From Emcibacteraceae bacterium (GTDB lineage Bacteria; Pseudomonadota; Alphaproteobacteria; Sphingomonadales; Emcibacteraceae): DNA of 17,670 nt. A model generated the notes under the pieces. That model did not search any database and was not told the origin of the DNA. It saw nothing but the letters and a program-made list of their open reading frames with translations. The position numbers and the translations under genes were made by a program. The stretch lies in contig JAESUD010000008.1 in NCBI GenBank assembly GCA_016763335.1, forward strand, positions 1-17,670, written 5' to 3'. This document shows, piece by piece, positions 1 through 7,780 of the stretch (position 1 is the first letter of the stretch; each line of letters opens with the position of its first letter).

Positions 1-52
1 ACCAACGATGCCAAAGCACAAAAGCGGGACGTAATCGAACTTTCATTAACAT
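1..52 (-). CDS. Start of probable PepSY-type inner-membrane protein (partial)
   Basis: Only the first 17 codons are in the window, read on the minus strand from an ATG at 52-50. They give MLMKVRLRPAFVLWHRW, after which the gene leaves the left edge. A basic start followed by (F/L)xLWHRW is typical of PepSY-associated transmembrane proteins, which often follow TonB receptor genes and are thought to help reduce or process iron cargo at the inner membrane. The start lies 48 bp after the stop of the receptor gene, on the same strand, so it would be the last visible gene of the iron-uptake cluster. An AAGG stands 4 nt before the first ATG. A second in-frame ATG at 46-44 is the alternative start. 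The family call rests on very few residues plus context. Confidence 0.45.
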   Translation of the reverse strand, partial: MLMKVRLRPAFVLWHRW

Positions 53-100
53 GCTGCCTTAACATCATTTTTTTGTTTGTGAAATTCTTGCTTCATTTAT

Positions 101-2440
101 TTAAAATTCAAATGAAACAGAAGCTCTGATGTCTCGTCCAGTATCATAAAGTCCAACAACACCTTCCCAGTCAGGGACCAATTTGTAATCAGCGACACTT
201 GAATGATTGCGGTATAATTTATTAAAAATGTTGTTCACGGCGAGATTGACCCTTAAGCCGTCTATTTGTTGTGGAAACCACTGTATGTAAAAATCATGAG
301 TAGTATATCCTGGCTTATCGACAGTATAGGTCCTGTCAATCCAACCAATATCCACGGCGCGGTGCAATACTTCAATATCATTCAGGTTTGCCACATGTGT
401 TGTCCGCCATCCCAATTCAAGGTCGCCGGTCGGCATAAATGCTAAATTAGCCACAATTTTATCACCCGATGCATTTGCAAGGCCATTATGTTCATACCCT
501 TCGACCGGGTTACCGTTAAAGTCTGCGTTATAGGTTGTGTAAAATGTGTCAAAGCGCCACTGGTCAGCCGTAAACCCAAAGCGAAACTCAAAGCCGTCAG
601 ATTGAAACGTACCGGTATTTTCATAATAAACAGAATCTTGCGGAAAGGCGCCTCTGCCAAGTTGATCAAGAATTACATTTTTGATGCGGGAATCGTAATA
701 TGTTGCAGACGCAAAAATAGTGCCGTCATTATAGGTTAACCCAATTTCTTTGTTGTCTGCTTTTTCAGCTTTAAGAGAAGGGTCTAGCGATAGTCTTCCC
801 GGTTGTTTTTCCAATGTGAATGCATCACCGATTTCTTTTCCGCGAATAGCCTGAGCATATCCAACCGTTACGGATAATGCCGGTGTAATATCATATAATA
901 GACCTGCATTGACGCTGAGACCGTTACTGCTGGTTTTGTCGTCATAGGTTATCTGTTCCATATTATAGTCGTCATAACGAGCACCTGCACTAAGGGTGAG
1001 GTCTTCTGTAACCTCAAAATGATCTTGCAGATAAAGGCCGAATACGCGGCCTTTTTCCTCGGCCTTTCCTACGGAAGGGTCCCATGCCCACAGGCCCCAG
1101 ACGCTAGAGTCAGCAAGATACTTGCTCGTGACTTTGTCACTGCGATATTCGACACCATATTGGATATTATGCTTGTTAATAATAGATGTATTGCGAATAT
1201 CAAATCCCATGGTTTCAATGATGGCTTCATATTCACCCCATCGATCATTTCGGTCCTGAGTAAACTTTGATTTAGTGAAATAACCGGTTGCTTCAATGTT
1301 GATCAGGTTATTTGTCGAAAACATATAGTTGCCTACTATTGTCTGACGTTTTGCATCTACCGAAAATAATGGGGCGCCGTCAATAGTCCGCCAGTTAGGG
1401 CGCTGGCTAAATTCACCCTTTTCATCTCGCTGTTCATAACTCAATGATAGTTCCTGGTTCTCTGACAGATTGCCATTAAGCTTAAAAAAGGCCAGAGATT
1501 GTTCTGCAGCAGAACCTAATATTTTATCATTGTTACCGTCTTCCATATTATCTCTATCAACATGGACGTAGGATCCTAATATATTCCAGTTTTCAGATAA
1601 GCGTCCATAAAGCGTGCCGCTAAGTTTATAACCATCATTACTGAAATACGCGGCTTTTGCTGTACCACCAATTTGGTTGTTACCCTTAAGCAGGTCTTCT
1701 GCATTTTTGGTTTTAAAACGAATGGCGCCGCCAATTGCCCCAAAACCAGAGGTCGCTTCTCCTGCCCCTGCTTGAACTTCAACTTGTTTTAAGAGTTCAG
1801 GGTCAATATTAACGCGTCCGATATGATGAAATAAAGTGCTTGTTTGCGGGGCACCGTCGACGGTGACGTTTAATAATGTGTCCTCTACACCACGAACATA
1901 TATTTTTTGAGCAATCCCCAAGGAACCACCAACCGAGACAGACGGGATATCACGAAATATATCAGCGAGGTCGTTTGCCTGAAGGCGATCAAGGTCTTCT
2001 TTGGTGATGTCAATATTAGATGTTTGTCCGACAACAACCACGACATCGGTTACAGCATTAAGTGCGTTAGTTGTTTCTTTCGTTTCTGTACTTTCTAATT
2101 TTGTTGAATTATCTTGTACTGATCGTTGCTTAATAATAATTGTTCCGCTGCTGCTTTTAGTGGCTTCTAACTCTGTATCCTTTAACATTAGCTCGAGGGC
2201 GTTGTTTAAAGAGTTTATGTCAGAAATTGCGACTGAATTTTTGTTACTTGTTAATTCTGATGGGGCGAATACGGTGACATCGGCTTGTTCGGAAAGTATC
2301 GCTAATGCTTGCCCTAAGGGCTGTGATGCTACAGTGTAATTTGTAGCTTCGTCAGCCGCATATACGGCTGTGCTCATCATCAAACTTAGTGTGATACCAC
2401 TAAGATATTGAATTCTCTTTTTTCGAGTTTGATTGATCAT
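101..2440 (-). CDS. TonB-dependent outer-membrane receptor with STN signalling domain (heme/iron type)
   Basis: This 779-residue protein should import an iron source, probably heme or another iron complex, across the outer membrane with TonB energy. It should also signal occupancy to the FecR/FecI pair encoded just upstream. A signal peptide covers about residues 1-28, ending AVYA-A. A secretin/TonB N-terminal (STN) domain covers about 33-105, beginning YTVASQPLGQALAIL. A TonB-box-like run, DVVVVVG, lies near 132-138. The plug domain spans about 140-248 and contains FHHIGRVNIDPELL and SGFGAIGGAIRFKTK. A beta-barrel follows and ends with a terminal phenylalanine. The plug and the C-terminal KLYRNHSS stretch resemble hemin/hemoglobin receptors. 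However, the usual FRAP/NPNL pair is replaced by IRGKE and DPSL with no histidine between them, so heme is only a favoured guess. GGAG stands 5 nt before the ATG. Transcription runs from the FecI/FecR side towards the PepSY-like gene. Confidence 0.93.
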   Translation of the reverse strand: MINQTRKKRIQYLSGITLSLMMSTAVYAADEATNYTVASQPLGQALAILSEQADVTVFAPSELTSNKNSVAISDINSLNNALELMLKDTELEATKSSSGTIIIKQRSVQDNSTKLESTETKETTNALNAVTDVVVVVGQTSNIDITKEDLDRLQANDLADIFRDIPSVSVGGSLGIAQKIYVRGVEDTLLNVTVDGAPQTSTLFHHIGRVNIDPELLKQVEVQAGAGEATSGFGAIGGAIRFKTKNAEDLLKGNNQIGGTAKAAYFSNDGYKLSGTLYGRLSENWNILGSYVHVDRDNMEDGNNDKILGSAAEQSLAFFKLNGNLSENQELSLSYEQRDEKGEFSQRPNWRTIDGAPLFSVDAKRQTIVGNYMFSTNNLINIEATGYFTKSKFTQDRNDRWGEYEAIIETMGFDIRNTSIINKHNIQYGVEYRSDKVTSKYLADSSVWGLWAWDPSVGKAEEKGRVFGLYLQDHFEVTEDLTLSAGARYDDYNMEQITYDDKTSSNGLSVNAGLLYDITPALSVTVGYAQAIRGKEIGDAFTLEKQPGRLSLDPSLKAEKADNKEIGLTYNDGTIFASATYYDSRIKNVILDQLGRGAFPQDSVYYENTGTFQSDGFEFRFGFTADQWRFDTFYTTYNADFNGNPVEGYEHNGLANASGDKIVANLAFMPTGDLELGWRTTHVANLNDIEVLHRAVDIGWIDRTYTVDKPGYTTHDFYIQWFPQQIDGLRVNLAVNNIFNKLYRNHSSVADYKLVPDWEGVVGLYDTGRDIRASVSFEF

Positions 2441-2474
2441 ATGAACTCCATGAGTGATCTAGTTTAAATCATTA

Positions 2475-2493
2475 AATAATAATGATAATTAAT
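2475..2493. promoter_or_regulatory. Candidate Fur-like iron box upstream of the TonB receptor
   Basis: The 19 bp AATAATAATGATAATTAAT match the classic Fur consensus (GATAATGATAATCATTATC) at 13 of 19 positions by hand count. The site is in the 144-bp gap between the FecR gene and the receptor start, 35 bp before the receptor ATG. Iron-dependent repression would suit an iron receptor. The region is AT-rich throughout, so a chance match is quite possible. In an alphaproteobacterium other iron regulators (Irr, RirA) may do this job. Confidence 0.3.
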
Positions 2494-2584
2494 ATTAACT
2501 GCTTGTTAAAGAGAAGACAGTTTGAAGGCATAATCGTTCCAGAAAATACAGCATTTAATTATTTTTTATTGTTGGATGTGGGGC

Positions 2585-3550
2585 TTATCTAAAACGAATG
2601 ATGACAGAATGATCATTTTCATTAATGGTTACAGGATAAGAAAGCGCTAGCCCTTCGAGCATCTGATTGCTTTTATATGCATTGAAAGATGCGGATATTT
2701 TGATGTCATTGAGCTCAGCGTTCATTATTTTTATTGGTATTTCTCTATACCGGTTAACTTCTGCAATCACATTAATAAGTTTTTCATCGATATACACAAG
2801 CCGACCTGTTCGCCATGATATTACTTCATTAATATCAAAATTTGTTTTTTTAAGAATATGACCATTTAAGTCTGTCACCAGTTGGTCATTCATTGAAAGT
2901 TTAACAAAAGAACCCGTAGGTTTTTGCGGTGATTTGTCACCAATAATAACAGTACCTTCTGTGACTGAGATACGTATCTCTTGAGGGTTTTTGTTGATGT
3001 TAAATTCTGTGCCGGTAACATGCACCACTGTATCGGCTATGGTAACTGTCATGGGTCTTTCGGTATTTTTTGTTATGTCGAAATAAGCTTGTCCGGATAA
3101 AAGGTTAATCTCTCTTTTGTCGGATGAGTAACTTGTTGTTATCTTTGAATTAGCGGCGAGCGATATAACGCTACCATCAGCCAGTACAACATCTTTAATT
3201 TGGCCGGAAGTGGTGGAGAAATTACCTAAGACGGGATTGTTATTTTGGAAAAACAAACTTGTAAATAAAACGAGCACAAGACAAGCTGCTATCGCAACAG
3301 GTTTCAAAATGTCTAGATACCGGCTTCTAATATGTTTTTCTATTGGCTGTAGAATATTGCTTTCTTGAAGTTCACCTAAACCTCGCCATATTTTTTCTGT
3401 TGCTTGGTAGGCAAGGGGATTGGCAGAAGACATCGTTAACCAGCTTTTAAAATCACATTGCTCTTCAGCTGTGATGTCATCAGAATATAGTCGAATAAGC
3501 CATTCGCGAGCTTGTTGTTCTGTTTTACCGGATGGTTCTATTTTTTGCAT
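2585..3550 (-). CDS. FecR-family anti-sigma/signal-transducing regulator
   Basis: A single-pass inner-membrane regulator that should relay the loaded-receptor signal from the periplasm to the adjacent ECF sigma factor. From the preferred start (MQKIEPSGKT) it has 321 residues. An N-terminal DUF4880 cytoplasmic domain covers about 10-57, with QAREWLIRLYSDDITAEE. One membrane segment lies at about 81-102. The FecR periplasmic domain covers about 118-205, with DVVLADGSVISLAANS and VHVTGTEFNI. A C-terminal STN-like/DUF4974 region covers about 240-320. The frame stays open to 3628, and two earlier Met codons (at 3628 and 3604) would overlap the sigma gene by up to 56 bp. I prefer 3550 because it places the start 22 bp after the sigma stop and close to the first conserved residues. 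Its Shine-Dalgarno sequence is weak (AAGAA). It is co-directional with the sigma gene upstream and the receptor downstream. Confidence 0.9.
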   Translation of the reverse strand: MQKIEPSGKTEQQAREWLIRLYSDDITAEEQCDFKSWLTMSSANPLAYQATEKIWRGLGELQESNILQPIEKHIRSRYLDILKPVAIAACLVLVLFTSLFFQNNNPVLGNFSTTSGQIKDVVLADGSVISLAANSKITTSYSSDKREINLLSGQAYFDITKNTERPMTVTIADTVVHVTGTEFNINKNPQEIRISVTEGTVIIGDKSPQKPTGSFVKLSMNDQLVTDLNGHILKKTNFDINEVISWRTGRLVYIDEKLINVIAEVNRYREIPIKIMNAELNDIKISASFNAYKSNQMLEGLALSYPVTINENDHSVIIRFR

Positions 3551-3572
3551 ATTTCTTAATCGCGCTACTGGT

Positions 3573-4157
3573 CTAGTTGTTGATTTTATTTTGTTCCTGA
3601 ACATGAAGTTCGTTCTGGATAGTTTCAAGTGCTTTATTCAATTGGCGACTGATATCTGCTTTGCTCCAACCTGTTGCAACGCTGATTTTGGAGTAAGATT
3701 CTCCATGTATTCTATTTCTAACAATAATTTCACGTTGCTTATTGGTTAGATTGAGCATTGCTTTTTGAAGCTCAGTTAAAGACTGCTTCACAGAGAAGAC
3801 AGTTTCAGGTGTATTTTGTTCCAAACAAGATTGATTAACCTCCCGAAGAGCTTCATCTACAAACCTGCTGGCGGTGAGCATTCTGTCCCTGCGGTTCAGT
3901 GCAATATTATGGGCAGTCTTAAATAAAAAAGCGCGTGGGTGCTTGATATGATTGATGTCTTCAACTTCATTTATTTTCACGAAAGCAGATTGGGCAATAT
4001 CTTCCGCGTCTGAAGATGTATATCGAAATTGTTTCCGTAGCTTTCCGCATAAGGTTGCCCAGTTTTCATGAAATAATTTTTCAATCACAGATGAACGTTT
4101 TAATTCATTGCCTATGTTAATTCCGTGAATATAGTTTTTGACTATCAATTTATGCAT
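3573..4157 (-). CDS. ECF RNA polymerase sigma factor, FecI type
   Basis: An extracytoplasmic-function sigma factor expected to drive the receptor promoter when released or activated by the neighbouring FecR protein. Sigma region 2 is visible as DAEDIAQSAFVKI followed by HPRAFLFKTAHNIALNRRDR, the usual FecI layout. Region 4 is visible as LTNKQREIIVRNRIHGESY with a helix-turn-helix near ISVATGWSKADISRQL. No region 3 or C-terminal extension is present. From the ATG at 4157 it has 194 residues, normal for the group. The frame also opens at a TTG at 4169, four codons earlier. Neither start has a clear Shine-Dalgarno, and I chose ATG as the stronger start codon. Its end abuts the FecR gene, and the Cys/Met PLP enzyme gene lies 100 bp upstream on the same strand. 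Confidence 0.9.
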   Translation of the reverse strand: MHKLIVKNYIHGINIGNELKRSSVIEKLFHENWATLCGKLRKQFRYTSSDAEDIAQSAFVKINEVEDINHIKHPRAFLFKTAHNIALNRRDRMLTASRFVDEALREVNQSCLEQNTPETVFSVKQSLTELQKAMLNLTNKQREIIVRNRIHGESYSKISVATGWSKADISRQLNKALETIQNELHVQEQNKINN

Positions 4158-4168
4158 GGGTTTTCGCA

Positions 4169-4187
4169 ATTAATAATTATTATTAAA
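4169..4187. promoter_or_regulatory. Candidate Fur-like iron box upstream of the sigma factor gene
   Basis: The 19 bp ATTAATAATTATTATTAAA match the Fur consensus at 12 of 19 positions by hand. They lie 12-30 bp before the ATG of the sigma gene. If real, iron would repress the signalling genes as well as the receptor, as in FecIR systems. The sequence is nearly pure A and T, so the match is weak evidence on its own. Confidence 0.25.
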
Positions 4188-4257
4188 AACATATCTCATT
4201 CTATGCATTATATGTCAAGAAGGCACTTTCATTTTAGCTTTGTATATGTGTTGTCTT

Positions 4258-5418
4258 CTACCCTGAAAGTGATTTTTGAATGGCCATATTCAAATCATGA
4301 ATGAGATCATCTATATATTCAATACCAGTCGATATTCGCAACAATCGTTCGTTAATACCAAGCTTAATTCGCTGGTCCACAGGCATAAATTGATGAGATG
4401 AATACCAGACTTGAGAGATAGTTGTTTCAAGCCCGCCTAGAGACGAGGCTGGAATGATAAGATCTAATGCTTCCATAAACTTTTCAAGATCACATTCTTC
4501 CGATAATTCAAAAGAGATCATACTGCCAAATCCATGCATCTGGTTTTTAGCAAGTTTGTGATATTTATCGGTTTCTAAACCAGGGTATTTTATGCTTGTT
4601 ACTTCACTATGTTCATATAAAAATTCTGCCAGCTTTTGAGCATTATCTGTTTGTTTCGAGACACGTAAATTTAAAGTTTTTAAACTTCGTTCTAGAAGAT
4701 AACTGTCATTAGCATTCAGGCTTCCACCTAAGCTTCTTGCCGTGATGCGTATTTGGTTGATATATTTTTTTGCTCCCAAAACAATGCCGCAGCAAAGATC
4801 ACTATGACCGCTCAAAAATTTAGTGCCGCTATGTGTGACAATATCTATACCAAGCAAAGCGGGGTTTTGGTTTATCGGGGTGGCAAAGGTGTTATCAATG
4901 GCTGTAATTATATTTTTACCTTTGATGCTTTTTATAAGTTTTACAATATCAATGATAGACAGTGTGGGGTTAGTGGGGCATTCCAGAAAAATCATCGCAG
5001 TTTGATCTGTAATTTTCGTCATTATTGCCTCGACCGAGGCTTTTACAAAGCTGTATTTTATGCCTAAAGGCCCACATATATTTGTAAATAGTTCTGTTGT
5101 GCCGCCGTAAGCTTCTTCTTGAATGATGATGTGCTGACCCGTTTTTACTAAACCCAATATAGTAGATGAAATAGCGGCCATTCCTGAACTCACCAGAATT
5201 CCATCTTCGGTATGTTCCAGCTTACACATTTTTTCGACGACTGCGATTTGATTAGGGGCTTCAAAATACCTCGGGTAACCACGGTTTTTAATTTCTCTGT
5301 AGCGGTAAGCTGTTGAATTAATGATAGGTGAGGCAATGCCGCCCCATGTTTGATCCTTTAAACCACCTGAATGTACACAAAGGGTATCAATTCCAAATTT
5401 GCGTTGGTTTTTATCCAT
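4258..5418 (-). CDS. PLP-dependent Cys/Met metabolism enzyme (transsulfuration family lyase/synthase)
   Basis: A 386-residue fold-type I PLP enzyme of the cystathionine gamma-lyase / beta-lyase / gamma-synthase / methionine gamma-lyase family. Visible family features are Y48 and R50 in GYPRYF (cofactor phosphate contact from the partner subunit), SSGMAAI at 77-83, AYGGTTELF at 103-111, AIDNTFATP with D175 (pyridine nitrogen), and THSGTKFLSGHSD with the Schiff-base lysine K200. SLGGLETT and the carboxylate-binding LLRISTGIE lie near the C-terminus. The length is typical. The Cys usual for methionine gamma-lyase at the AYGGT loop is absent. The region after SLGGLETT (SQVWYSSHQF) differs from the common PASMTH, so the substrate cannot be named. 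AAGG lies 8 nt before the ATG. The gene is divergent from a D-cysteine-desulfhydrase-like gene, suggesting a shared role in breaking down sulfur amino acids. Confidence 0.9.
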   Translation of the reverse strand: MDKNQRKFGIDTLCVHSGGLKDQTWGGIASPIINSTAYRYREIKNRGYPRYFEAPNQIAVVEKMCKLEHTEDGILVSSGMAAISSTILGLVKTGQHIIIQEEAYGGTTELFTNICGPLGIKYSFVKASVEAIMTKITDQTAMIFLECPTNPTLSIIDIVKLIKSIKGKNIITAIDNTFATPINQNPALLGIDIVTHSGTKFLSGHSDLCCGIVLGAKKYINQIRITARSLGGSLNANDSYLLERSLKTLNLRVSKQTDNAQKLAEFLYEHSEVTSIKYPGLETDKYHKLAKNQMHGFGSMISFELSEECDLEKFMEALDLIIPASSLGGLETTISQVWYSSHQFMPVDQRIKLGINERLLRISTGIEYIDDLIHDLNMAIQKSLSG

Positions 5419-5527
5419 AATCTTTACCTTATAAATTTTCTTGTCATTAAGTTTATTATAAATTATATATTATAATATTTTAAGGCAAGGTAAAATATTA
5501 TTTTTAAGGTATGAATGGAAAATTAGG

Positions 5528-6559
5528 ATGAATGACTTTAATTTCAATGGGTTATCAAATAAAATAAATAATCATAAACGCAGTAAGTTGGGCCATTTTC
5601 CGACGCCTTTAGAACCATTGCCAAGGTTAAGTGAATGGCTTGGTGGGCCTTCTATCTTTGTTAAACGTGATGATGCCAGTGGACTTGGCCAGGGCGGCAA
5701 TAAAATTAGGGCTCTTGAATTTCTAATACCTGATGCAGTTGCTTGTGGTTCAGACATTCTTTTGACGGCGGGTGTCATTCAATCTAATTCTGTGCGCCAA
5801 GTGGCGGCAGCGGCGGCGAAAGTTGGACTTGATTGTCATTTTGCCATGATCACGGACCGCATTGATGAAACGGATGCGGATTATGCGAAAACAGGGAATA
5901 TATTTTTGAACCATCTTTATGGGGCCACTCATGAGCTTATGAGTATTAAAGATGATAAAGATGAGGTCTTGTTAAAAATGGCAGAGCGTTTAAAAAGCGT
6001 AGGTAGAAAACCTTATATTGTGCCCTATGGCTGTGCTAATTTATTAGGGGCTATCGGATATCTGAATGCGGCATATGAAACAGCAAAACAGATTGTGGAA
6101 CAGAACCTTTCGATTACTCATCTAATTCACGCTAGCGGAACTGGTGGAACTCAAGCGGGGCTCATTGTGGGGTTCGCTTTACTCGGAATACCAATCAAAG
6201 TTATTGGCATTGATATTGATGCCGATGAGGCCGGCGTTCGAGATAGAGTTACGAAAATATTACGCTTGCTAGCCAAGGAAGTGGGACTTGATGCAAGGAA
6301 ACTAGAAGAAAAAATTATCATAGAGCCTGGTTATTCTGCAGGGGCATATGGTAAAGCAGATGACCCGACTGTTGAAGCAATGACAGCGTCGTCTAGGCTG
6401 GAAGCATTGACAACTGATCCGGTTTATTCGGCAAAAGGTTTGGCGGGGTTAATAGGGTTATCAAGAAAAGGATATTTGAAAAAATCTGATAATATCATTT
6501 TTTTACACACTGGTGGTGTTCCGGCTATATATGCTTATCGGTCCCTTTTTGGGTATTAA
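5528..6559 (+). CDS. D-cysteine desulfhydrase / ACC deaminase family PLP enzyme
   Basis: A 343-residue fold-type II PLP enzyme. The family breaks down D-cysteine to pyruvate, sulfide and ammonia, or opens the ring of 1-aminocyclopropane-1-carboxylate. The start region FPTPLEPLPRLSEWLGG and IFVKRDDASGL are hallmarks. The Schiff-base lysine is K59 in GGNKIRALEF. AGVIQSNSVRQ carries the substrate-side serine S86, with Ser at 88 where His is common. SGTGGTQAG is the phosphate loop. VYSAKGLAGLI and LHTGG occur late in the protein. The Thr of LHTGG and the VYSAK stretch favour the D-cysteine desulfhydrase branch over true ACC deaminase, but activity is not certain. A possible Shine-Dalgarno (GGA) lies 8 nt upstream, and another GG directly abuts the ATG. 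A GntR-type regulator follows 89 bp downstream on the same strand. Confidence 0.88.
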   Translation: MNDFNFNGLSNKINNHKRSKLGHFPTPLEPLPRLSEWLGGPSIFVKRDDASGLGQGGNKIRALEFLIPDAVACGSDILLTAGVIQSNSVRQVAAAAAKVGLDCHFAMITDRIDETDADYAKTGNIFLNHLYGATHELMSIKDDKDEVLLKMAERLKSVGRKPYIVPYGCANLLGAIGYLNAAYETAKQIVEQNLSITHLIHASGTGGTQAGLIVGFALLGIPIKVIGIDIDADEAGVRDRVTKILRLLAKEVGLDARKLEEKIIIEPGYSAGAYGKADDPTVEAMTASSRLEALTTDPVYSAKGLAGLIGLSRKGYLKKSDNIIFLHTGGVPAIYAYRSLFGY

Positions 6560-6602
6560 AATTAGCTATGTAAAGATATCTGATATACAAATAATTGATC
6601 CG

Positions 6603-6623
6603 GCTGAATTAGTGATATTCAGC
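6603..6623. promoter_or_regulatory. Perfect 7-bp inverted repeat upstream of the GntR/FCD gene
   Basis: GCTGAAT (6603-6609) and ATTCAGC (6617-6623) are perfect inverted arms with a 7-nt spacer, ending 25 bp before the regulator's ATG. No T-run follows, so it is not a standard terminator of the PLP gene. The position suits an operator at which the FCD regulator controls its own gene. The same arms are not seen in the 5419-5527 divergent region, so a wider regulon role is unproven. Confidence 0.35.
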
Positions 6624-6648
6624 ATTACATATTTAAAAAGGGAAATTA

Positions 6649-7299
6649 ATGGCAGAACCCGTTTCAGCTTCTGAGTTTGCAGCCTCATATATAAGAGACG
6701 CTATTCTTAGAAATGAACTTAAGCCTAATTCTCGTATTCAGCAGCATGCTTTGGCTGCTGAGCTTGGTGTTAGCCATGTACCGTTACGAGAAGCTATACA
6801 GATGTTAGTGGCCGAAGGGTTTCTAACCACTCCCGCCCGCCGTGGCGCATTTGTGACGCCCCTTTCAGAGGAGCATGTAAGGGAAATATTTAATTTAAGG
6901 ATTGTTCTTGAATTAGATATGTTGAAAAACTCAATCCCTAATCTAACGCCGGAACAACTATCTGGGTTGAATGATATTTGTGATGGAGAGAATGAAGTAT
7001 CCGATATTATTCAGTATGGTGATTTTAATGCTAAATTCCATTTGGCTCTATACGGTGGGGCAACAAGGCCGCGGCAAATTTTTTTGATAAAATCTTTATG
7101 GAATAATGCTCTGCGGTATTCAACGTTACTCCGTATCGACGGAAATCATTTTACACAATCTCAGGCCGAACACCGAGCTATGGTAGATTATGCTTGCAAG
7201 GGTGATATTGATGGTGCGTGCGGTATTTTGGAAGAACATCTTTCATTCGCGTTGAATAGAATAGTGTCAATTATGCAAGAAAACCATGATGTTGAATGA
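6649..7299 (+). CDS. GntR-family transcriptional regulator, FadR/FCD subfamily
   Basis: A 216-residue cytoplasmic DNA-binding regulator. A GntR winged helix covers about 8-72, with the typical YIRDAILRNELKPNSRI, LAAELGVSHVPLREAIQML and GFLTTPARRGAFV stretches. The all-helical FCD ligand domain follows (about 83-205). The expected metal-binding positions are visible as N127 and H131 in NAKFH, H175 in AEHRAMVDYA and H197 in EEHLSFA. The first is Asn rather than the more usual Asp. AGGGA stands 6 nt before the ATG. It follows the D-cysteine-desulfhydrase-like gene by 89 bp, so it probably senses a small carboxylate or amino acid linked to the two PLP enzymes. That target is inferred from position only. 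Confidence 0.9.
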   Translation: MAEPVSASEFAASYIRDAILRNELKPNSRIQQHALAAELGVSHVPLREAIQMLVAEGFLTTPARRGAFVTPLSEEHVREIFNLRIVLELDMLKNSIPNLTPEQLSGLNDICDGENEVSDIIQYGDFNAKFHLALYGGATRPRQIFLIKSLWNNALRYSTLLRIDGNHFTQSQAEHRAMVDYACKGDIDGACGILEEHLSFALNRIVSIMQENHDVE

Positions 7300-7341
7300 A
7301 GTTTATTTAAGGTATTAGACCGCAATAACGAGTGGTTACCG

Positions 7342-7761
7342 TTAATCACATGGGGTGTTGTCAGAAAATCGGGCGCGGATCATGCTTTCAAATTCTGTAG
7401 GGTCGTTTCTTACCATTTCCATGAAAACGGGGCGTTGTTTATTCTCTGTATTATATTTATCGCTCCACTGCATCGTCGCGATTAAAACAGGGAGTAAATC
7501 GAGAGCTTTTTCAGTTGGGCTATATATAAATCTTTTTCGATCCTTTGTGTCACGGTTCTTTAAAATAAAGCCGTGACTTTCGAGCGCCTTTAGTCGGTTT
7601 GAAAGGATATTGGTGGCAATTCCTTCTTCAGAATTAAGAAAATCTTTGTAAAAGTATTTGTCTCTCAGGATGATGTCTCTGAGTACTAACAGTGTCCATT
7701 TATCACCAATTAATTCTAGCGCATAAGATACAGGGCAATTTGATCGAATTTTCTTATCCAT
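7342..7761 (-). CDS. HxlR-family winged-helix transcriptional regulator
   Basis: A 139-residue regulator from the ATG at 7761. The HxlR signature is clear: CPVSYALELIGDKWTLLVLRDI at the N-terminus, F38 to L60 with IATNILSNRLKALESHGF as the recognition region, and a wing with KNRDTKDRKRFIYSPTEKA. The single N-terminal cysteine, C9, is at the place where several HxlR proteins (such as YodB and HypR) sense thiol-reactive compounds, so redox or electrophile sensing is possible here. The frame extends to a TTG at 7788, but that would fall inside the first dyad operator, so I prefer the ATG. No Shine-Dalgarno precedes it, and a TAAAAT box 5 nt upstream raises the possibility of a leaderless transcript. 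It is divergent from the second TonB receptor, its most likely target, and convergent with the GntR gene. Confidence 0.9.
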   Translation of the reverse strand: MDKKIRSNCPVSYALELIGDKWTLLVLRDIILRDKYFYKDFLNSEEGIATNILSNRLKALESHGFILKNRDTKDRKRFIYSPTEKALDLLPVLIATMQWSDKYNTENKQRPVFMEMVRNDPTEFESMIRARFSDNTPCD

Positions 7762-7780
7762 AATGTATTTTATTTTTTTT

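Noticed and set aside
5423..5494. Exact 8-bp inverted arms TTTACCTT (5423-5430) and AAGGTAAA (5487-5494) in the PLP divergent region
   Set aside because: The left arm is explained as the Shine-Dalgarno of the minus-strand gene (AAGG before its ATG). The 56-bp gap makes an operator or hairpin unlikely, and the region is AT-rich.
7300..7341. Possible bidirectional terminator between the convergent GntR and HxlR genes
   Set aside because: Only 4-bp arms (AACG/CGTT) can be found and no T-run follows on either strand.
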